In this document: positions 29,133 through 36,656 of the stretch, piece after piece
How positions within the stretch are numbered: position 1 is the stretch's first letter
How the letters are laid out: each line of letters starts with the position of its first letter
IMG/VR virus record: IMGVR_UViG_3300044953_000216
Location: 1 to 45,105 of that record
Length of the DNA stretch: 45,105 bases
Direction: 5' to 3' (one strand)
Origin: a virus
Notes under the pieces: generated by a model
Database searches by the model: none
Seen by the model: the letters and a program-made list of their open reading frames with translations, nothing else
What the model was told of the DNA's origin: nothing
Position numbers and translations under genes: made by a program

Positions 29133-29507
29133 TTATTGTTTCTTGGTAAATTCTATTGGAGTATTTAAATCTTTAGTTATCTTTTCCGCTTCTTCCATCA
29201 ATTGTTTGCGTTCGGCATCTGATAAAGCAAATCCTGATTCACCTTCGCCTGTTTGAGTAGAAGAACTTATTAGCCTTTGAACGATTGCAGCCAGTTTAAC
29301 TAATTGTTCATCGTTTCTGACACCAACATCTAAATAATCTTTTATCAACGGCACAATGACAATTGCGTCATTTGCTGTTTTTATCATACTCCGAAGATCG
29401 GAAATCAAAATATCTATCTGATTTCGTTTGTCGTCGGAGTTGATTACGATGTCTTTTAAAACGGAAGAATATTTCTTACCTTTATACAATTCAAAATCAA
29501 GATCCAT
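29133..29507 (-). CDS. Helical virion-region protein of unknown function
   Basis: A 124-aa, largely helical, charged protein (LDFELYKGKKYSSVLKDIVINSDDKRNQIDILISDLRSMI, then LVKLAAIVQRLISS and a helix DAERKQLMEEAEKITKDLN). It has no cysteines and no membrane segment. It lies 2 nt before the spike gene and is probably co-translated with it, suggesting a hub assembly factor or small hub subunit. No family is recognised with certainty. A minus-strand TATAAATA lies 30 nt upstream, where a late promoter would be expected. Confidence 0.68.
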   Translation of the reverse strand: MDLDFELYKGKKYSSVLKDIVINSDDKRNQIDILISDLRSMIKTANDAIVIVPLIKDYLDVGVRNDEQLVKLAAIVQRLISSSTQTGEGESGFALSDAERKQLMEEAEKITKDLNTPIEFTKKQ

Positions 29508-29536
29508 ATATCTATATATATGGAATATAACCGATT

Positions 29537-30409
29537 TTATTTATATAAATCAGTTTGTAAATTACCTCTATTCGTATAAGCCTTGGTTATAATACTCTGG
29601 TAATGTTTCATACGATTAATAACCTTGGTTATCTGTTGTGTTTTACATGAAGAAATCTCACGGATATATAAATAAAGAGATTTTTTATTAAAACAATCTA
29701 TACGGTTTCCATTTCTGAATAACTCAATAACGGCATTTGCAATTCCCAAATCTCTTTTTTTAGTAAAAACATTATTTATATTTTTTTCCCAATATTCAAT
29801 CATTAATCGCATGAATTCAGACATTTCTATATTTTTATGATGTGAATCTTCCACTTGCAAACATACGGTTGATCCGTCGGGAGCATCAGAAATATTTACA
29901 TGTTGATTGAATTTTTTATAATTTCCATTGTTAAGAAAAATTAAATAATTTTTGGCTACAATGCTAAAATAACTGAAGGCTTTACCTTTTCCTTTTTCAA
30001 ATTTATGCATATTCGCAACCAAATGTGCTACAGTTTCTTTTTTAATTTCGGAAGGACTGTTGTCAAAATATGTAAATTTAAAAGTATTGAATATATTTTC
30101 AACTAATTTATCAAATGCATTTTTGATATGATTTTCATATAGTTCATTTCGGACAGATTGATCCTTCTCTTCATTATATTGAATTATATATTTCTCAGTA
30201 TCTTCGGTGAAATACATTTTTGTAGTAGAAGGTTTTCTCTTTTTTCTCTTTTTTACCGGTTCTTCTACTTTAGTTATAACTTCAAGTTTTGGTTTAACTT
30301 TTTTTTTAACAGAGACTTTTGTTTTTATTTTATTTTTTTTCTTGGGTTTTGTTATCTTAGATTTAACACGTAAATTTGCCGATTTTTTTAGTTTTTTAAT
30401 TTTTTTCAT
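29537..30409 (-). CDS. Late-transcription sigma factor, gp55-like
   Basis: A 290-aa protein. The first 62 residues are extremely lysine-rich and probably flexible. From about residue 75 a sigma70-like region 2 pattern follows: QYNEEKDQSVRNELYENHI, a helix with FKFTYFD, then HKFEKGKGKAFSYFSIVAKNYLIFLNNGNYKKFNQH. This corresponds to the region 2 helices of T4 gp55 that bind RNA polymerase and the -10 DNA. A helical C-terminus (KSLYLYIREISSCKTQQITKVINRMKHY) may contact DNA or a clamp. It is longer than gp55 (185 aa), mainly because of the basic N-terminus. Its start overlaps the stop of the 86-aa gene by ATGA, so translation is coupled. Confidence 0.82.
   Translation of the reverse strand: MKKIKKLKKSANLRVKSKITKPKKKNKIKTKVSVKKKVKPKLEVITKVEEPVKKRKKRKPSTTKMYFTEDTEKYIIQYNEEKDQSVRNELYENHIKNAFDKLVENIFNTFKFTYFDNSPSEIKKETVAHLVANMHKFEKGKGKAFSYFSIVAKNYLIFLNNGNYKKFNQHVNISDAPDGSTVCLQVEDSHHKNIEMSEFMRLMIEYWEKNINNVFTKKRDLGIANAVIELFRNGNRIDCFNKKSLYLYIREISSCKTQQITKVINRMKHYQSIITKAYTNRGNLQTDLYK
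29538..29545 (-). promoter_or_regulatory. Possible late promoter (TATAAATA) for the spike/baseplate operon
   Basis: The minus strand carries an exact T4 late-type TATAAATA 30 nt before the 124-aa gene, in the short gap after and overlapping the stop of the gp55-like gene. The spacing would leave a leader of about 20-25 nt. This is the best-placed of the three exact matches noted, because it opens the long run of baseplate genes. Confidence 0.4.
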
Positions 30410-30666
30410 TCAATCCTTTTATTTAGTTGTTTTATCAACTTTACTATTTCTGAAAAAACAAAACCTACATCATCATCTTTCTGAAAAAGTTGCCTATCAT
30501 CTACTTCTTCTAGTTTTTGCAAAGTATTCTCTACGGAATTTTTATATTCTCCGATTGAATTTAATAATTTATCGATCTGGTCGTATAATCTATCAACGGA
30601 CATTCCAAGATATATATTCAAACATAATGATGCCGTCAAAAAAACACTCAATAACACTAATAACAT
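30406..30666 (-). CDS. Small membrane-anchored coiled-coil protein
   Basis: An 86-aa protein with an N-terminal hydrophobic segment (MLLVLLSVFLTASLCLNIYLG) that should act as a signal anchor. A heptad-patterned helix follows (VDRLYDQIDKLLNSIGEYKNSVENTLQKLEEV), then a short acidic, helical end. The body probably faces the periplasm or cytoplasm as an oligomer. It resembles small phage membrane proteins of unknown role. Its stop codon overlaps the gp55-like start by 4 nt, and the upstream 46-aa gene ends 3 nt before it. Confidence 0.68.
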   Translation of the reverse strand: MLLVLLSVFLTASLCLNIYLGMSVDRLYDQIDKLLNSIGEYKNSVENTLQKLEEVDDRQLFQKDDDVGFVFSEIVKLIKQLNKRIE

Positions 30667-30669
30667 ATA

Positions 30670-30810
30670 TCAATCCTCGTAATCATTATAATCAGATTCA
30701 TCCAAATATTCTTCTAAATAAGATACTGCGTCATCTACAAGATCCCAATCTTCTCTTTTATAGGCAGATCTTAATAAACTTAAAATTTCTTTAATGTCGG
30801 CTTGGTCCAT
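30670..30810 (-). CDS. Small acidic helical protein
   Basis: A 46-aa protein beginning MDQADIKEILSLLRSAYKREDWDLVDDAVSYLEEYL and ending with an acidic DESDYNDYED tail. Two helices are likely. I chose the ATG at 30810; a TTG 15 codons upstream is also in frame, but its extra residues (IFKNSILYLDIDTI) read like leader. No Shine-Dalgarno is visible at either start. It is short, but its codon pattern and its 3-nt spacing to the next gene favour a real gene. No function recognised. Confidence 0.58.
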   Translation of the reverse strand: MDQADIKEILSLLRSAYKREDWDLVDDAVSYLEEYLDESDYNDYED

Positions 30811-30869
30811 AATTGTGTCGATATCTAAATATAGTATTGAATTTTTAAAAATCAATAAAAATATTTAAT

Positions 30870-31886
30870 TTAAAAAGAAAAATATCCTTTTAATCCGTCC
30901 GACGATGGAGATACTTCTTTAATTACTTCTTTAATTACTTCTTTTTCAACAGGAACTTCTACTTCTTTAATTACTTCTTTAATTACTTCTTTTTCAACAG
31001 GAACTTCTACTTCTTTAATTACTTCTTTAATTACTTCTTTTTCAACAGGAACTTCTACTTCTCTGGGTGTTGATTCCACAATTATTTTTTGTGATTCATC
31101 GTTTTTCTGATATAAGGCAGTATTATATGCTAATAATAAACAAACTGCAAGCGGATCAAATACAGAAATTAAAGATATAATAAACCATTTTACTACTTTA
31201 TTTAATTGGACCCCAAATTCGTCAGCAATAAACTGAAATGTTTGAACATCTTTTTTTGAACCGTTTTGAATTCTTAAATCGGTTATCTGTTTATCAAATG
31301 ATTGAAGTTCATCAATTCCTTTTTGAATCTTTGAATTTTCAGATTCAATGTCTTTTTGACTTTGTTCGATGAAATCTGCGGTTTGTTGTTGAATTTGACG
31401 CAATTGTATAGGATTTCTAGCAATAAGACTGTTAGTCATACTTTCGTTTAATCTAGATTCTTGACTATTACGTAAGGATATAATATTTTCAATTCTCTTT
31501 TTAGATGCGTCAATTTTATCTTGGGAATATTTCTTCTGACTTTCAATGACTTCTATTTTTTGATTTGAAATTTTCATCTCCAATGCGGATTGTTGATAAG
31601 CTCCAGTCAAATATCCAAATATACCCGCACTGGTAATTACCATCAAAATTAAAACTGCAGATATTAAATAACTTTTTAAGAAAAATTGAGATTTTCGCCA
31701 ATATCTATACAAAAAACTTGTAGCCACAAGTTTTCCTATTTCCAATGAACTTGCCATTATCATTGCGGCTATAGATGATCCACTAAATAACATTCCAATA
31801 CCTATAATACTAAAGACAGCTGCACAACTTGCTATGAATAATGATGATAATCCCACAAGTTTTTCAAATGTTATTAAATTTTTCAT
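30870..31886 (-). CDS. Multi-span membrane protein with long coiled coil and repeated charged tail
   Basis: A 338-aa protein. Residues 10-63 form two hydrophobic segments and 69-97 a third. A long charged coiled coil (about 98-215) follows, then a fourth hydrophobic segment near 231-258 (VVKWFIISLISVFDPLAVCLLLAY). The C-terminal 65 residues contain a 16-residue repeat with core VPVEKEVIKEVIKEVE, nearly identical three times, ending in a short GLKGYFSF. The design resembles bacterial membrane proteins with large coiled-coil loops, but I do not recognise a specific family. It follows Hsp20 beyond a strong terminator, so it should have its own promoter or rely on read-through. Expected location: host inner membrane. 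Confidence 0.75.
   Translation of the reverse strand: MKNLITFEKLVGLSSLFIASCAAVFSIIGIGMLFSGSSIAAMIMASSLEIGKLVATSFLYRYWRKSQFFLKSYLISAVLILMVITSAGIFGYLTGAYQQSALEMKISNQKIEVIESQKKYSQDKIDASKKRIENIISLRNSQESRLNESMTNSLIARNPIQLRQIQQQTADFIEQSQKDIESENSKIQKGIDELQSFDKQITDLRIQNGSKKDVQTFQFIADEFGVQLNKVVKWFIISLISVFDPLAVCLLLAYNTALYQKNDESQKIIVESTPREVEVPVEKEVIKEVIKEVEVPVEKEVIKEVIKEVEVPVEKEVIKEVIKEVSPSSDGLKGYFSF
30911..31063. repeat. 48-bp tandem repeat, three copies, inside the membrane protein gene
   Basis: Three nearly identical 48-bp units encode the VPVEKEVIKEVIKEVE repeats at the C-terminus of the membrane protein. The high nucleotide identity implies recent duplication or ongoing length change. The repeats are in frame and not palindromic. 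Confidence 0.85.
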
Positions 31887-31910
31887 ATTTGATATATATG
31901 GACAAAAAAG

Positions 31911-31945
31911 ATAACCCTCTCATGTTTGTAACACAAGAGGGTTAT
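31911..31945 (-). terminator. Rho-independent terminator after Hsp20
   Basis: A 10-bp perfect stem ATAACCCTCT/AGAGGGTTAT has a 15-nt loop that can pair further (TGTT/AACA). On the minus strand it is followed by CTTTTTTG. It lies 12 nt past the Hsp20 stop and isolates the heat-shock gene from the membrane protein gene. Confidence 0.88.
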
Positions 31946-31956
31946 TATATAACCAA

Positions 31957-32439
31957 TTACTTAATTGTAACTTTTCTTACTTCAGGAACCACAGGTTTCA
32001 CTTTGTCGAGAGTAATTTGAAGGATTCCGTTTTCAAATGTAGCTGAAACGGTATCTTTTTTAATATTTTCTCCCAATGTAAATGACCTACGGAAATTAGA
32101 ACGTTTTAGTTCTCGTCTAATACACCTTCCTCCCTCTGTATCTGTAACATTTTTGCTTTTTCCACCACTAACAGTAAGAACATTTTGTTGAACTTCAACG
32201 TTTACGTCCCCCTTTGTTAATCCTGGAACTTCTGCTTCTATAACAACTTTATCATTGAAATCAATTACATCAACTCTTGGATATGAACCTTTTTCGAAAA
32301 AGTCTACACCAAATTCTTGTGTAAATGATGGAACATTTGCTTTAAAAAATTCATCGAAAATTTGATCAAACGGAGTTAAAAACTCGTCACGATGAATTGT
32401 ACGGGATAACGGATTATTTTGATATTTTATCACTGACAT
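31957..32439 (-). CDS. Hsp20-family small heat shock protein
   Basis: A 160-aa protein with an alpha-crystallin domain at about residues 50-150: YPRVDVIDFNDKVVIEAEVPGLTKGDVNVEVQQNVLTVSGGK, the arginine-rich RCIRRELKRSNFRRSFTLGENI, and the family signature FENGILQITLDK. The C-terminal VPEVRKVTI lacks an exact IxI motif. Such chaperones hold unfolding proteins and are carried by many large phages, where they may assist virion protein folding. A strong ribosome site (AAAGGAAA) precedes ATATATG, and a terminator follows, so it behaves as a single-gene unit. Confidence 0.93.
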   Translation of the reverse strand: MSVIKYQNNPLSRTIHRDEFLTPFDQIFDEFFKANVPSFTQEFGVDFFEKGSYPRVDVIDFNDKVVIEAEVPGLTKGDVNVEVQQNVLTVSGGKSKNVTDTEGGRCIRRELKRSNFRRSFTLGENIKKDTVSATFENGILQITLDKVKPVVPEVRKVTIK

Positions 32440-32563
32440 ATATTTCCTTTCTTAAATGGTCTATTTAGACCCATTTTCATGTATTCCTTTTGGGACATAC
32501 AAGGATAACAACTTTAGTCATCTAACCTATATATATCAATTTTTTCAGAAAAATTCAATGTTT
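32440..32563 (-). promoter_or_regulatory. Leader region of Hsp20 with inverted repeats
   Basis: The 124-nt gap between the fibre gene and Hsp20 holds a perfect palindromic hairpin GGTCTA-TT-TAGACC (about 32459-32472), just upstream of the ribosome site. A weaker CCTT...AAGG pair lies further up. A short open frame, MTKVVILVCPKRNT, is readable in between. I see no clear sigma70 -35/-10 pair. The hairpin could influence translation or mRNA stability. Confidence 0.4.
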
Positions 32564-34117
32564 TTATTGCCATTCAATTATTACTTTTCCGTGTGAACCA
32601 CTTCCACCATTCACAGTTGTTGTTATAGCGAATGAACTTGCGCCGCCGCCGCCGCCACCTGGAAATTCTCCATTGTTTCCAAACCAAGACGATGTTATAA
32701 CGCCGGATGCTGAAATACTAGTATTCATCAACCCCCCAGCTCCGCCAAAATAACAAGCTCCGCCTGCTGAGCCAGAAATTGTTGTCGAAGTATAACCATC
32801 TTCTCCACTTACTATAAAACTTCCAGAACAATTTGATCCTTTTCCACCAGACCCACTGTTTGGAGTAGTTACGCCGCCTTCGGCGCCATATCCTCCATCT
32901 GCCAATATGATATAAGAACTGCTAGTAAGATATACATAAGAATCTTCGCCGTCCAATCCTTTACTTCCAAAAGCAGATGGCGATCCCAATGAACCGGTTC
33001 CGCCGGCGCCGCCTCGACCTACAAAAACAGTCAATATATCAGATGAAGCAGTTGGTAATGTATAAAAAAATTGGACGTATGATCCGCCGCCCCCTCCGGA
33101 AGCTCCAACTGCACTTCCTACAGATGTTCCACCGCCGCCGCCGCCACCGGCACCTATGGCAGTAATTCTTAACATTAATGATGATGTGGTAGGTGATGGA
33201 CTATACAATCCCATCAAATTATTTTTAAATCTAAAATAATGGGTTCCTGGTGAAGAAAATTCTATTTTTCTGGTAGGAGTAAAACTTAAAATGCTGGCTG
33301 TCAATGAATATGAAGATGAAACAGATTGATTAGAAAATTGAGATATACTACTTGTGTAAGAATACAATGAATTATTGGAATAATCAGCTAAACTTGATGA
33401 GAGTGAGTGTGAAGATAACAGTGAATAACTAGAACTTATTCCATTAAACGAATAACTTGAAGTTATTGAATAACTTGAAGTTATTGAAATTGAGCTAGTT
33501 AATGAGTAACTCGCTGTAAAAATACAATACGAAGATGTGGATGATAATGTTGAGAACAAAGAATTATCAGAATATGACGATGTTACAGAATAACTTGATG
33601 ATGGAGAAAATGCAGAACTTAATGCTGTAGAAGCATATAAAGAATATGATGCTGTATTTGATAATTCAGATAATAAAGAATAACTGCTACTCACGGAATT
33701 AGATGACGTAACTGATAAACTGGAAGTATTACTAAATATAGAAAATATAGAATAAGATGAAGTAGAATTATTTGGATATGAAAGTGATTGCGCAGTTGAT
33801 GAAATACTTGAAGTATCTGCATTTTCAGAAAATATAGAATAAGATGAAGTAGAATTATTTGGATATTGTAATTCTTGCGCAATCAATGAGACGGAAGAAG
33901 TGGTTGATATTCCGTTTAAATTTCCATAAATTGACCCTGTGACATTTCCTACAACATTTCCTACAAAAGATCCTGTAAAGCTACCAGTAGATACAGATAG
34001 TGATATGTCAGAAATGGACGCTCGGTAAGTATCCAATGAACTGCTTTGGACAATTGGAAAAAAGTCACTTCCCGTAACTTGTCCTGGATATTGTAATAAT
34101 TCGCTTATTCTTGGCAT
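32564..34117 (-). CDS. Tail fibre/adhesin with serine-rich shaft and glycine-rich tip
   Basis: A 517-aa protein. Residues 1-70 carry the shared fibre module (SDFFPIVQSSSLDTYRASISDI...TGSFTGSFVGNVVGNVTGSIYGNLNG). A long Ser/Tyr/Thr shaft (about 75-275) is built from units such as SSYSLLSELSNTASYS and a duplicated YPNNSTSSYSIFS. The C-terminal 220 residues are a glycine-rich domain with poly-Gly loops (GAGGGGGGG, GASGGGGGSY, GGKGSNCSG, FPGGGGGGASS) and a final GKVIIEWQ strand. Glycine-rich loop domains of this kind form receptor-binding tips (as in T2 gp38-like adhesins) and tolerate rapid change. It is the last of four related fibre genes. Confidence 0.8.
   Translation of the reverse strand: MPRISELLQYPGQVTGSDFFPIVQSSSLDTYRASISDISLSVSTGSFTGSFVGNVVGNVTGSIYGNLNGISTTSSVSLIAQELQYPNNSTSSYSIFSENADTSSISSTAQSLSYPNNSTSSYSIFSIFSNTSSLSVTSSNSVSSSYSLLSELSNTASYSLYASTALSSAFSPSSSYSVTSSYSDNSLFSTLSSTSSYCIFTASYSLTSSISITSSYSITSSYSFNGISSSYSLLSSHSLSSSLADYSNNSLYSYTSSISQFSNQSVSSSYSLTASILSFTPTRKIEFSSPGTHYFRFKNNLMGLYSPSPTTSSLMLRITAIGAGGGGGGGTSVGSAVGASGGGGGSYVQFFYTLPTASSDILTVFVGRGGAGGTGSLGSPSAFGSKGLDGEDSYVYLTSSSYIILADGGYGAEGGVTTPNSGSGGKGSNCSGSFIVSGEDGYTSTTISGSAGGACYFGGAGGLMNTSISASGVITSSWFGNNGEFPGGGGGGASSFAITTTVNGGSGSHGKVIIEWQ
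33741..33866. repeat. Direct repeat of 39 bp in the fibre shaft
   Basis: The same 39-bp sequence occurs at 33741-33779 and 33828-33866 (87-bp period) and encodes the YPNNSTSSYSIFS unit twice. A shorter tandem repeat encoding SITSSYS lies near 33465-33490. These suggest shaft length changes by recombination. Confidence 0.85.
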
Positions 34118-34147
34118 ACTTATATATATATTTAAAGGTTGATAAAA

Positions 34148-35356
34148 TCAATAACAATTACTTGAATTGGTTGTAGGAGGTGCTTCATCGTTTGATCCTG
34201 ACGAATTTGGTTGTCCTGACGAATTTGATTGAATTGTAAATGCTGCAAATGAAAATATAGAATTTGATAAAATCGGCCTTGGTGTCGTAGCTCTCAAATA
34301 TCGACTTTGTGTCCAGGCTCCACTCCAACGTGTTTTTCCATATTGAACTCTGTGAACATATATAATTCCACTTGTTCTTGAACAATTTACTGCCCAACAA
34401 GCAGTATTATTTTTTATATCCGCATTTGACGCACCTCCTGATAATGGAGAACTGTCTGCTTTTACAATTAATGATTGATTTCTATTAGGCGGAGTAAAAT
34501 ATGATATTATGAATTGACATCCACTAAAATTTACTGGGGTAGTCACAAAAGTAATTTTTGAAACATTATACCAGCAAAGAGGAATTAATTTATTGTTATT
34601 TCCTACTTGAAATGAACAATATGCAAATGCATCAGTATTTCCCGATAAAACTTTTTTACTCTTATTCGATATATGTGCGTAAGATGAATAATCACTAACC
34701 GAAGCGGTGATTGCATTATAAGATTTTTCACTTTCATATGCATATTTCATCTTAGTTGTATTTACAGAAGAGATTTTATCTGCAAAATCAGATTTTACAC
34801 TTTTATCACTGTGTATAGACCGTCTCACAATTCCATTATTATTAGAAGGAATTATATATTTTGTTTTTTGAGATATACTTGATGAAATAGATGAATTTGA
34901 TTTATAAGATGTTTTTGTAAAATTAACATTTTGATTGACGAATACGTAAGAGGATGTATTTGAAAATAAAGAAATATCAGTAAACGAAGAACTTAAAGAA
35001 AAAGATGAATATTTCGATTTACTTGAAGAAAAAGAATTTACAGAATATGACGCGGTTCCATTTGTAGCAGAATAATTTAAATGATTTGAAAATAAACTTT
35101 TGCTACTTGTAATTGAAAATGACGAGGAATCAACCGATCCTGAAAAAATTCCATAAAAAATTCCATCATATGATCCTGTTCTGAATATATTTGATATGTT
35201 GGATGACGTATAATAATATTTTGTAAATTCACTTAATTCAATCGCTTTTGTCTCTATTTTTCCTAAACTATTTGTGACTTCCGTTACAACAATACGATCT
35301 CCTCCTGAAATAAGAGAATATAATAATTTCTTAAGATTAGTAATTTGATAAGACAT
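34148..35356 (-). CDS. Tail fibre paralog
   Basis: A 402-aa protein. The N-terminal module (GDRIVVTEVTNSLGKIETKAIELSEFTKYYYTSSNISNIFRTGSYDGIFYGIFSG) matches that of the neighbouring fibres. A Ser/Lys-rich shaft follows (about 75-230). The C-terminal domain begins DAFAYCSFQVGNNNKLIPLCWYNVSKITFV and carries cysteines and aromatic residues (NNTACWAVNCSRTSG, YGKTRWSGAWTQSRYL), then a disordered Ser/Asn tail ending NSSNCY. The FAYCSFQV...WYNVSKI segment parallels one in the 936-aa paralog. Probably a host-recognition fibre; the receptor is unknown. Confidence 0.76.
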   Translation of the reverse strand: MSYQITNLKKLLYSLISGGDRIVVTEVTNSLGKIETKAIELSEFTKYYYTSSNISNIFRTGSYDGIFYGIFSGSVDSSSFSITSSKSLFSNHLNYSATNGTASYSVNSFSSSKSKYSSFSLSSSFTDISLFSNTSSYVFVNQNVNFTKTSYKSNSSISSSISQKTKYIIPSNNNGIVRRSIHSDKSVKSDFADKISSVNTTKMKYAYESEKSYNAITASVSDYSSYAHISNKSKKVLSGNTDAFAYCSFQVGNNNKLIPLCWYNVSKITFVTTPVNFSGCQFIISYFTPPNRNQSLIVKADSSPLSGGASNADIKNNTACWAVNCSRTSGIIYVHRVQYGKTRWSGAWTQSRYLRATTPRPILSNSIFSFAAFTIQSNSSGQPNSSGSNDEAPPTTNSSNCY

Positions 35357-35360
35357 AATA

Positions 35361-36641
35361 TTACACTTTTGAACATCCGACTATTAAATTAGATACCGTA
35401 ACAGTTTCAACTGAACATGAAAATGGATTTTTTGTTCCTGATGAATTGGAATACATTACTACAGATACATTTGATCCTGCAGAACCTCCACGCCAATTAT
35501 TCGTTGGATCTCCATCTGCGGATGAACCGAAGAATATTGCAACGGCAAATTTATTTGCAGATATAGGCCATCCATATGTTCTATAATAAAACGATACAGG
35601 AGTTTGTATCGGAAATGATCCAACACCAATATCAGATAAAACAACTGTAGAAGAAACGTTTTGATTTGGTGGAATTTCATATGACCCAGTAAAAACTACC
35701 ATATAATCAGTATTATACCAAAATCCTACACCGGGTTCTGCAATATTTTTATATTGATCAACATTATATAAAAAAACAAAGTCAGAATTAGATTTATTAG
35801 GCGTGGTTCCTTCCGCAATTCCAGGTTTTAATTGAACATCCAAAATTAATTTAAAATTAATATAAGCAAAAACAATATGGTCAGCGTTCTCAGTAAATGT
35901 AGATTTTGCAGAATTTAATGATCTCTTTATATATTCGGATTGGTCTGAAATTTTAGAAATCGAAGATGATATAGCAGCAGAAGATGTAGAATCATTTACT
36001 AAAACTCCATTAGATGATACTGCGGGATCTATTAAGTATTCACTTGTAGTTTTTTTAATTATTTTGTTTTTTGATAATTCATTACAAAATGAAGACGAAA
36101 GTGAATAATCTGATATTATAGATTTATATACTTGTCCATTATATTTTCCATCATATATTAAATAATTCGATGAATTTGAATAAATAGATACTCTAGACAA
36201 TGAAGATGTATTGCATTTAAATGATGAAGAATAAATTAATACATCCACATGAGATGATGTCAAACTTATATTTGAGTTATAAGAGTATGAAGATGACAGT
36301 GATTGGATTGAAGATGATGCATAAGATGACGATATAGATAATATCGAAAATGATGATGTAGAATTATTAGGATAATTTAAAAAATTTGTAATTTCCGAAT
36401 AAGATGATACAATTGAACTTGTTGCATTTGTAGATTTTCCATAATTATTTCCCACAAACTCTCCCAAATAACTTCCTGTTTTCAATGAATTATTTAAATT
36501 TGATGAAGTTATTATGTAGGCAGATAAATCTTCTATAAGTAAAGCTTTTGTTTCAGACTCACTCATATCTTGAACAAAAATCAAATCATACTTATTTGAA
36601 ATTTCATTCTTTTTTAATTTTTTTAAGCCAGACAGTTCCAT
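35361..36641 (-). CDS. Tail fibre paralog
   Basis: A 426-aa protein starting with the shared module (YDLIFVQDMSESETKALLIEDLSAYIITSSNLNNSLKTGSYLGEFVGNNYG). The shaft includes YPNNSTSSFSILS, the same unit that is duplicated in the 517-aa fibre. A distinct C-terminal domain starts near DHIVFAYINFKLILDVQLKPG and contains FLYNVDQYKNI, a Tyr/Trp-rich FWYNTDYMVVFTGSYEIPPNQ and FYYRTYGWPISANKFAVAIFFGSSADG. It lies 4 nt upstream of the 402-aa paralog. An adhesin tip is likely; binding target unknown. Confidence 0.76.
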   Translation of the reverse strand: MELSGLKKLKKNEISNKYDLIFVQDMSESETKALLIEDLSAYIITSSNLNNSLKTGSYLGEFVGNNYGKSTNATSSIVSSYSEITNFLNYPNNSTSSFSILSISSSYASSSIQSLSSSYSYNSNISLTSSHVDVLIYSSSFKCNTSSLSRVSIYSNSSNYLIYDGKYNGQVYKSIISDYSLSSSFCNELSKNKIIKKTTSEYLIDPAVSSNGVLVNDSTSSAAISSSISKISDQSEYIKRSLNSAKSTFTENADHIVFAYINFKLILDVQLKPGIAEGTTPNKSNSDFVFLYNVDQYKNIAEPGVGFWYNTDYMVVFTGSYEIPPNQNVSSTVVLSDIGVGSFPIQTPVSFYYRTYGWPISANKFAVAIFFGSSADGDPTNNWRGGSAGSNVSVVMYSNSSGTKNPFSCSVETVTVSNLIVGCSKV

Positions 36642-36656
36642 ATTTTTTAATAAAAA

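Noticed and set aside
30207-30794. A 195-codon plus-strand open frame opposite the sigma factor gene
   Set aside because: It is the antisense of the lysine-rich N-terminus (poly-Phe/Leu composition) and overlaps three better-supported minus-strand genes.
30911-31063. Regular repeats considered as a CRISPR or iteron array
   Set aside because: The 48-bp units are contiguous with no spacers, in frame, and encode a protein repeat.
33300-33900. Serine-codon-rich repeats considered as a regulatory repeat array
   Set aside because: They keep the reading frame throughout and form the fibre shaft.
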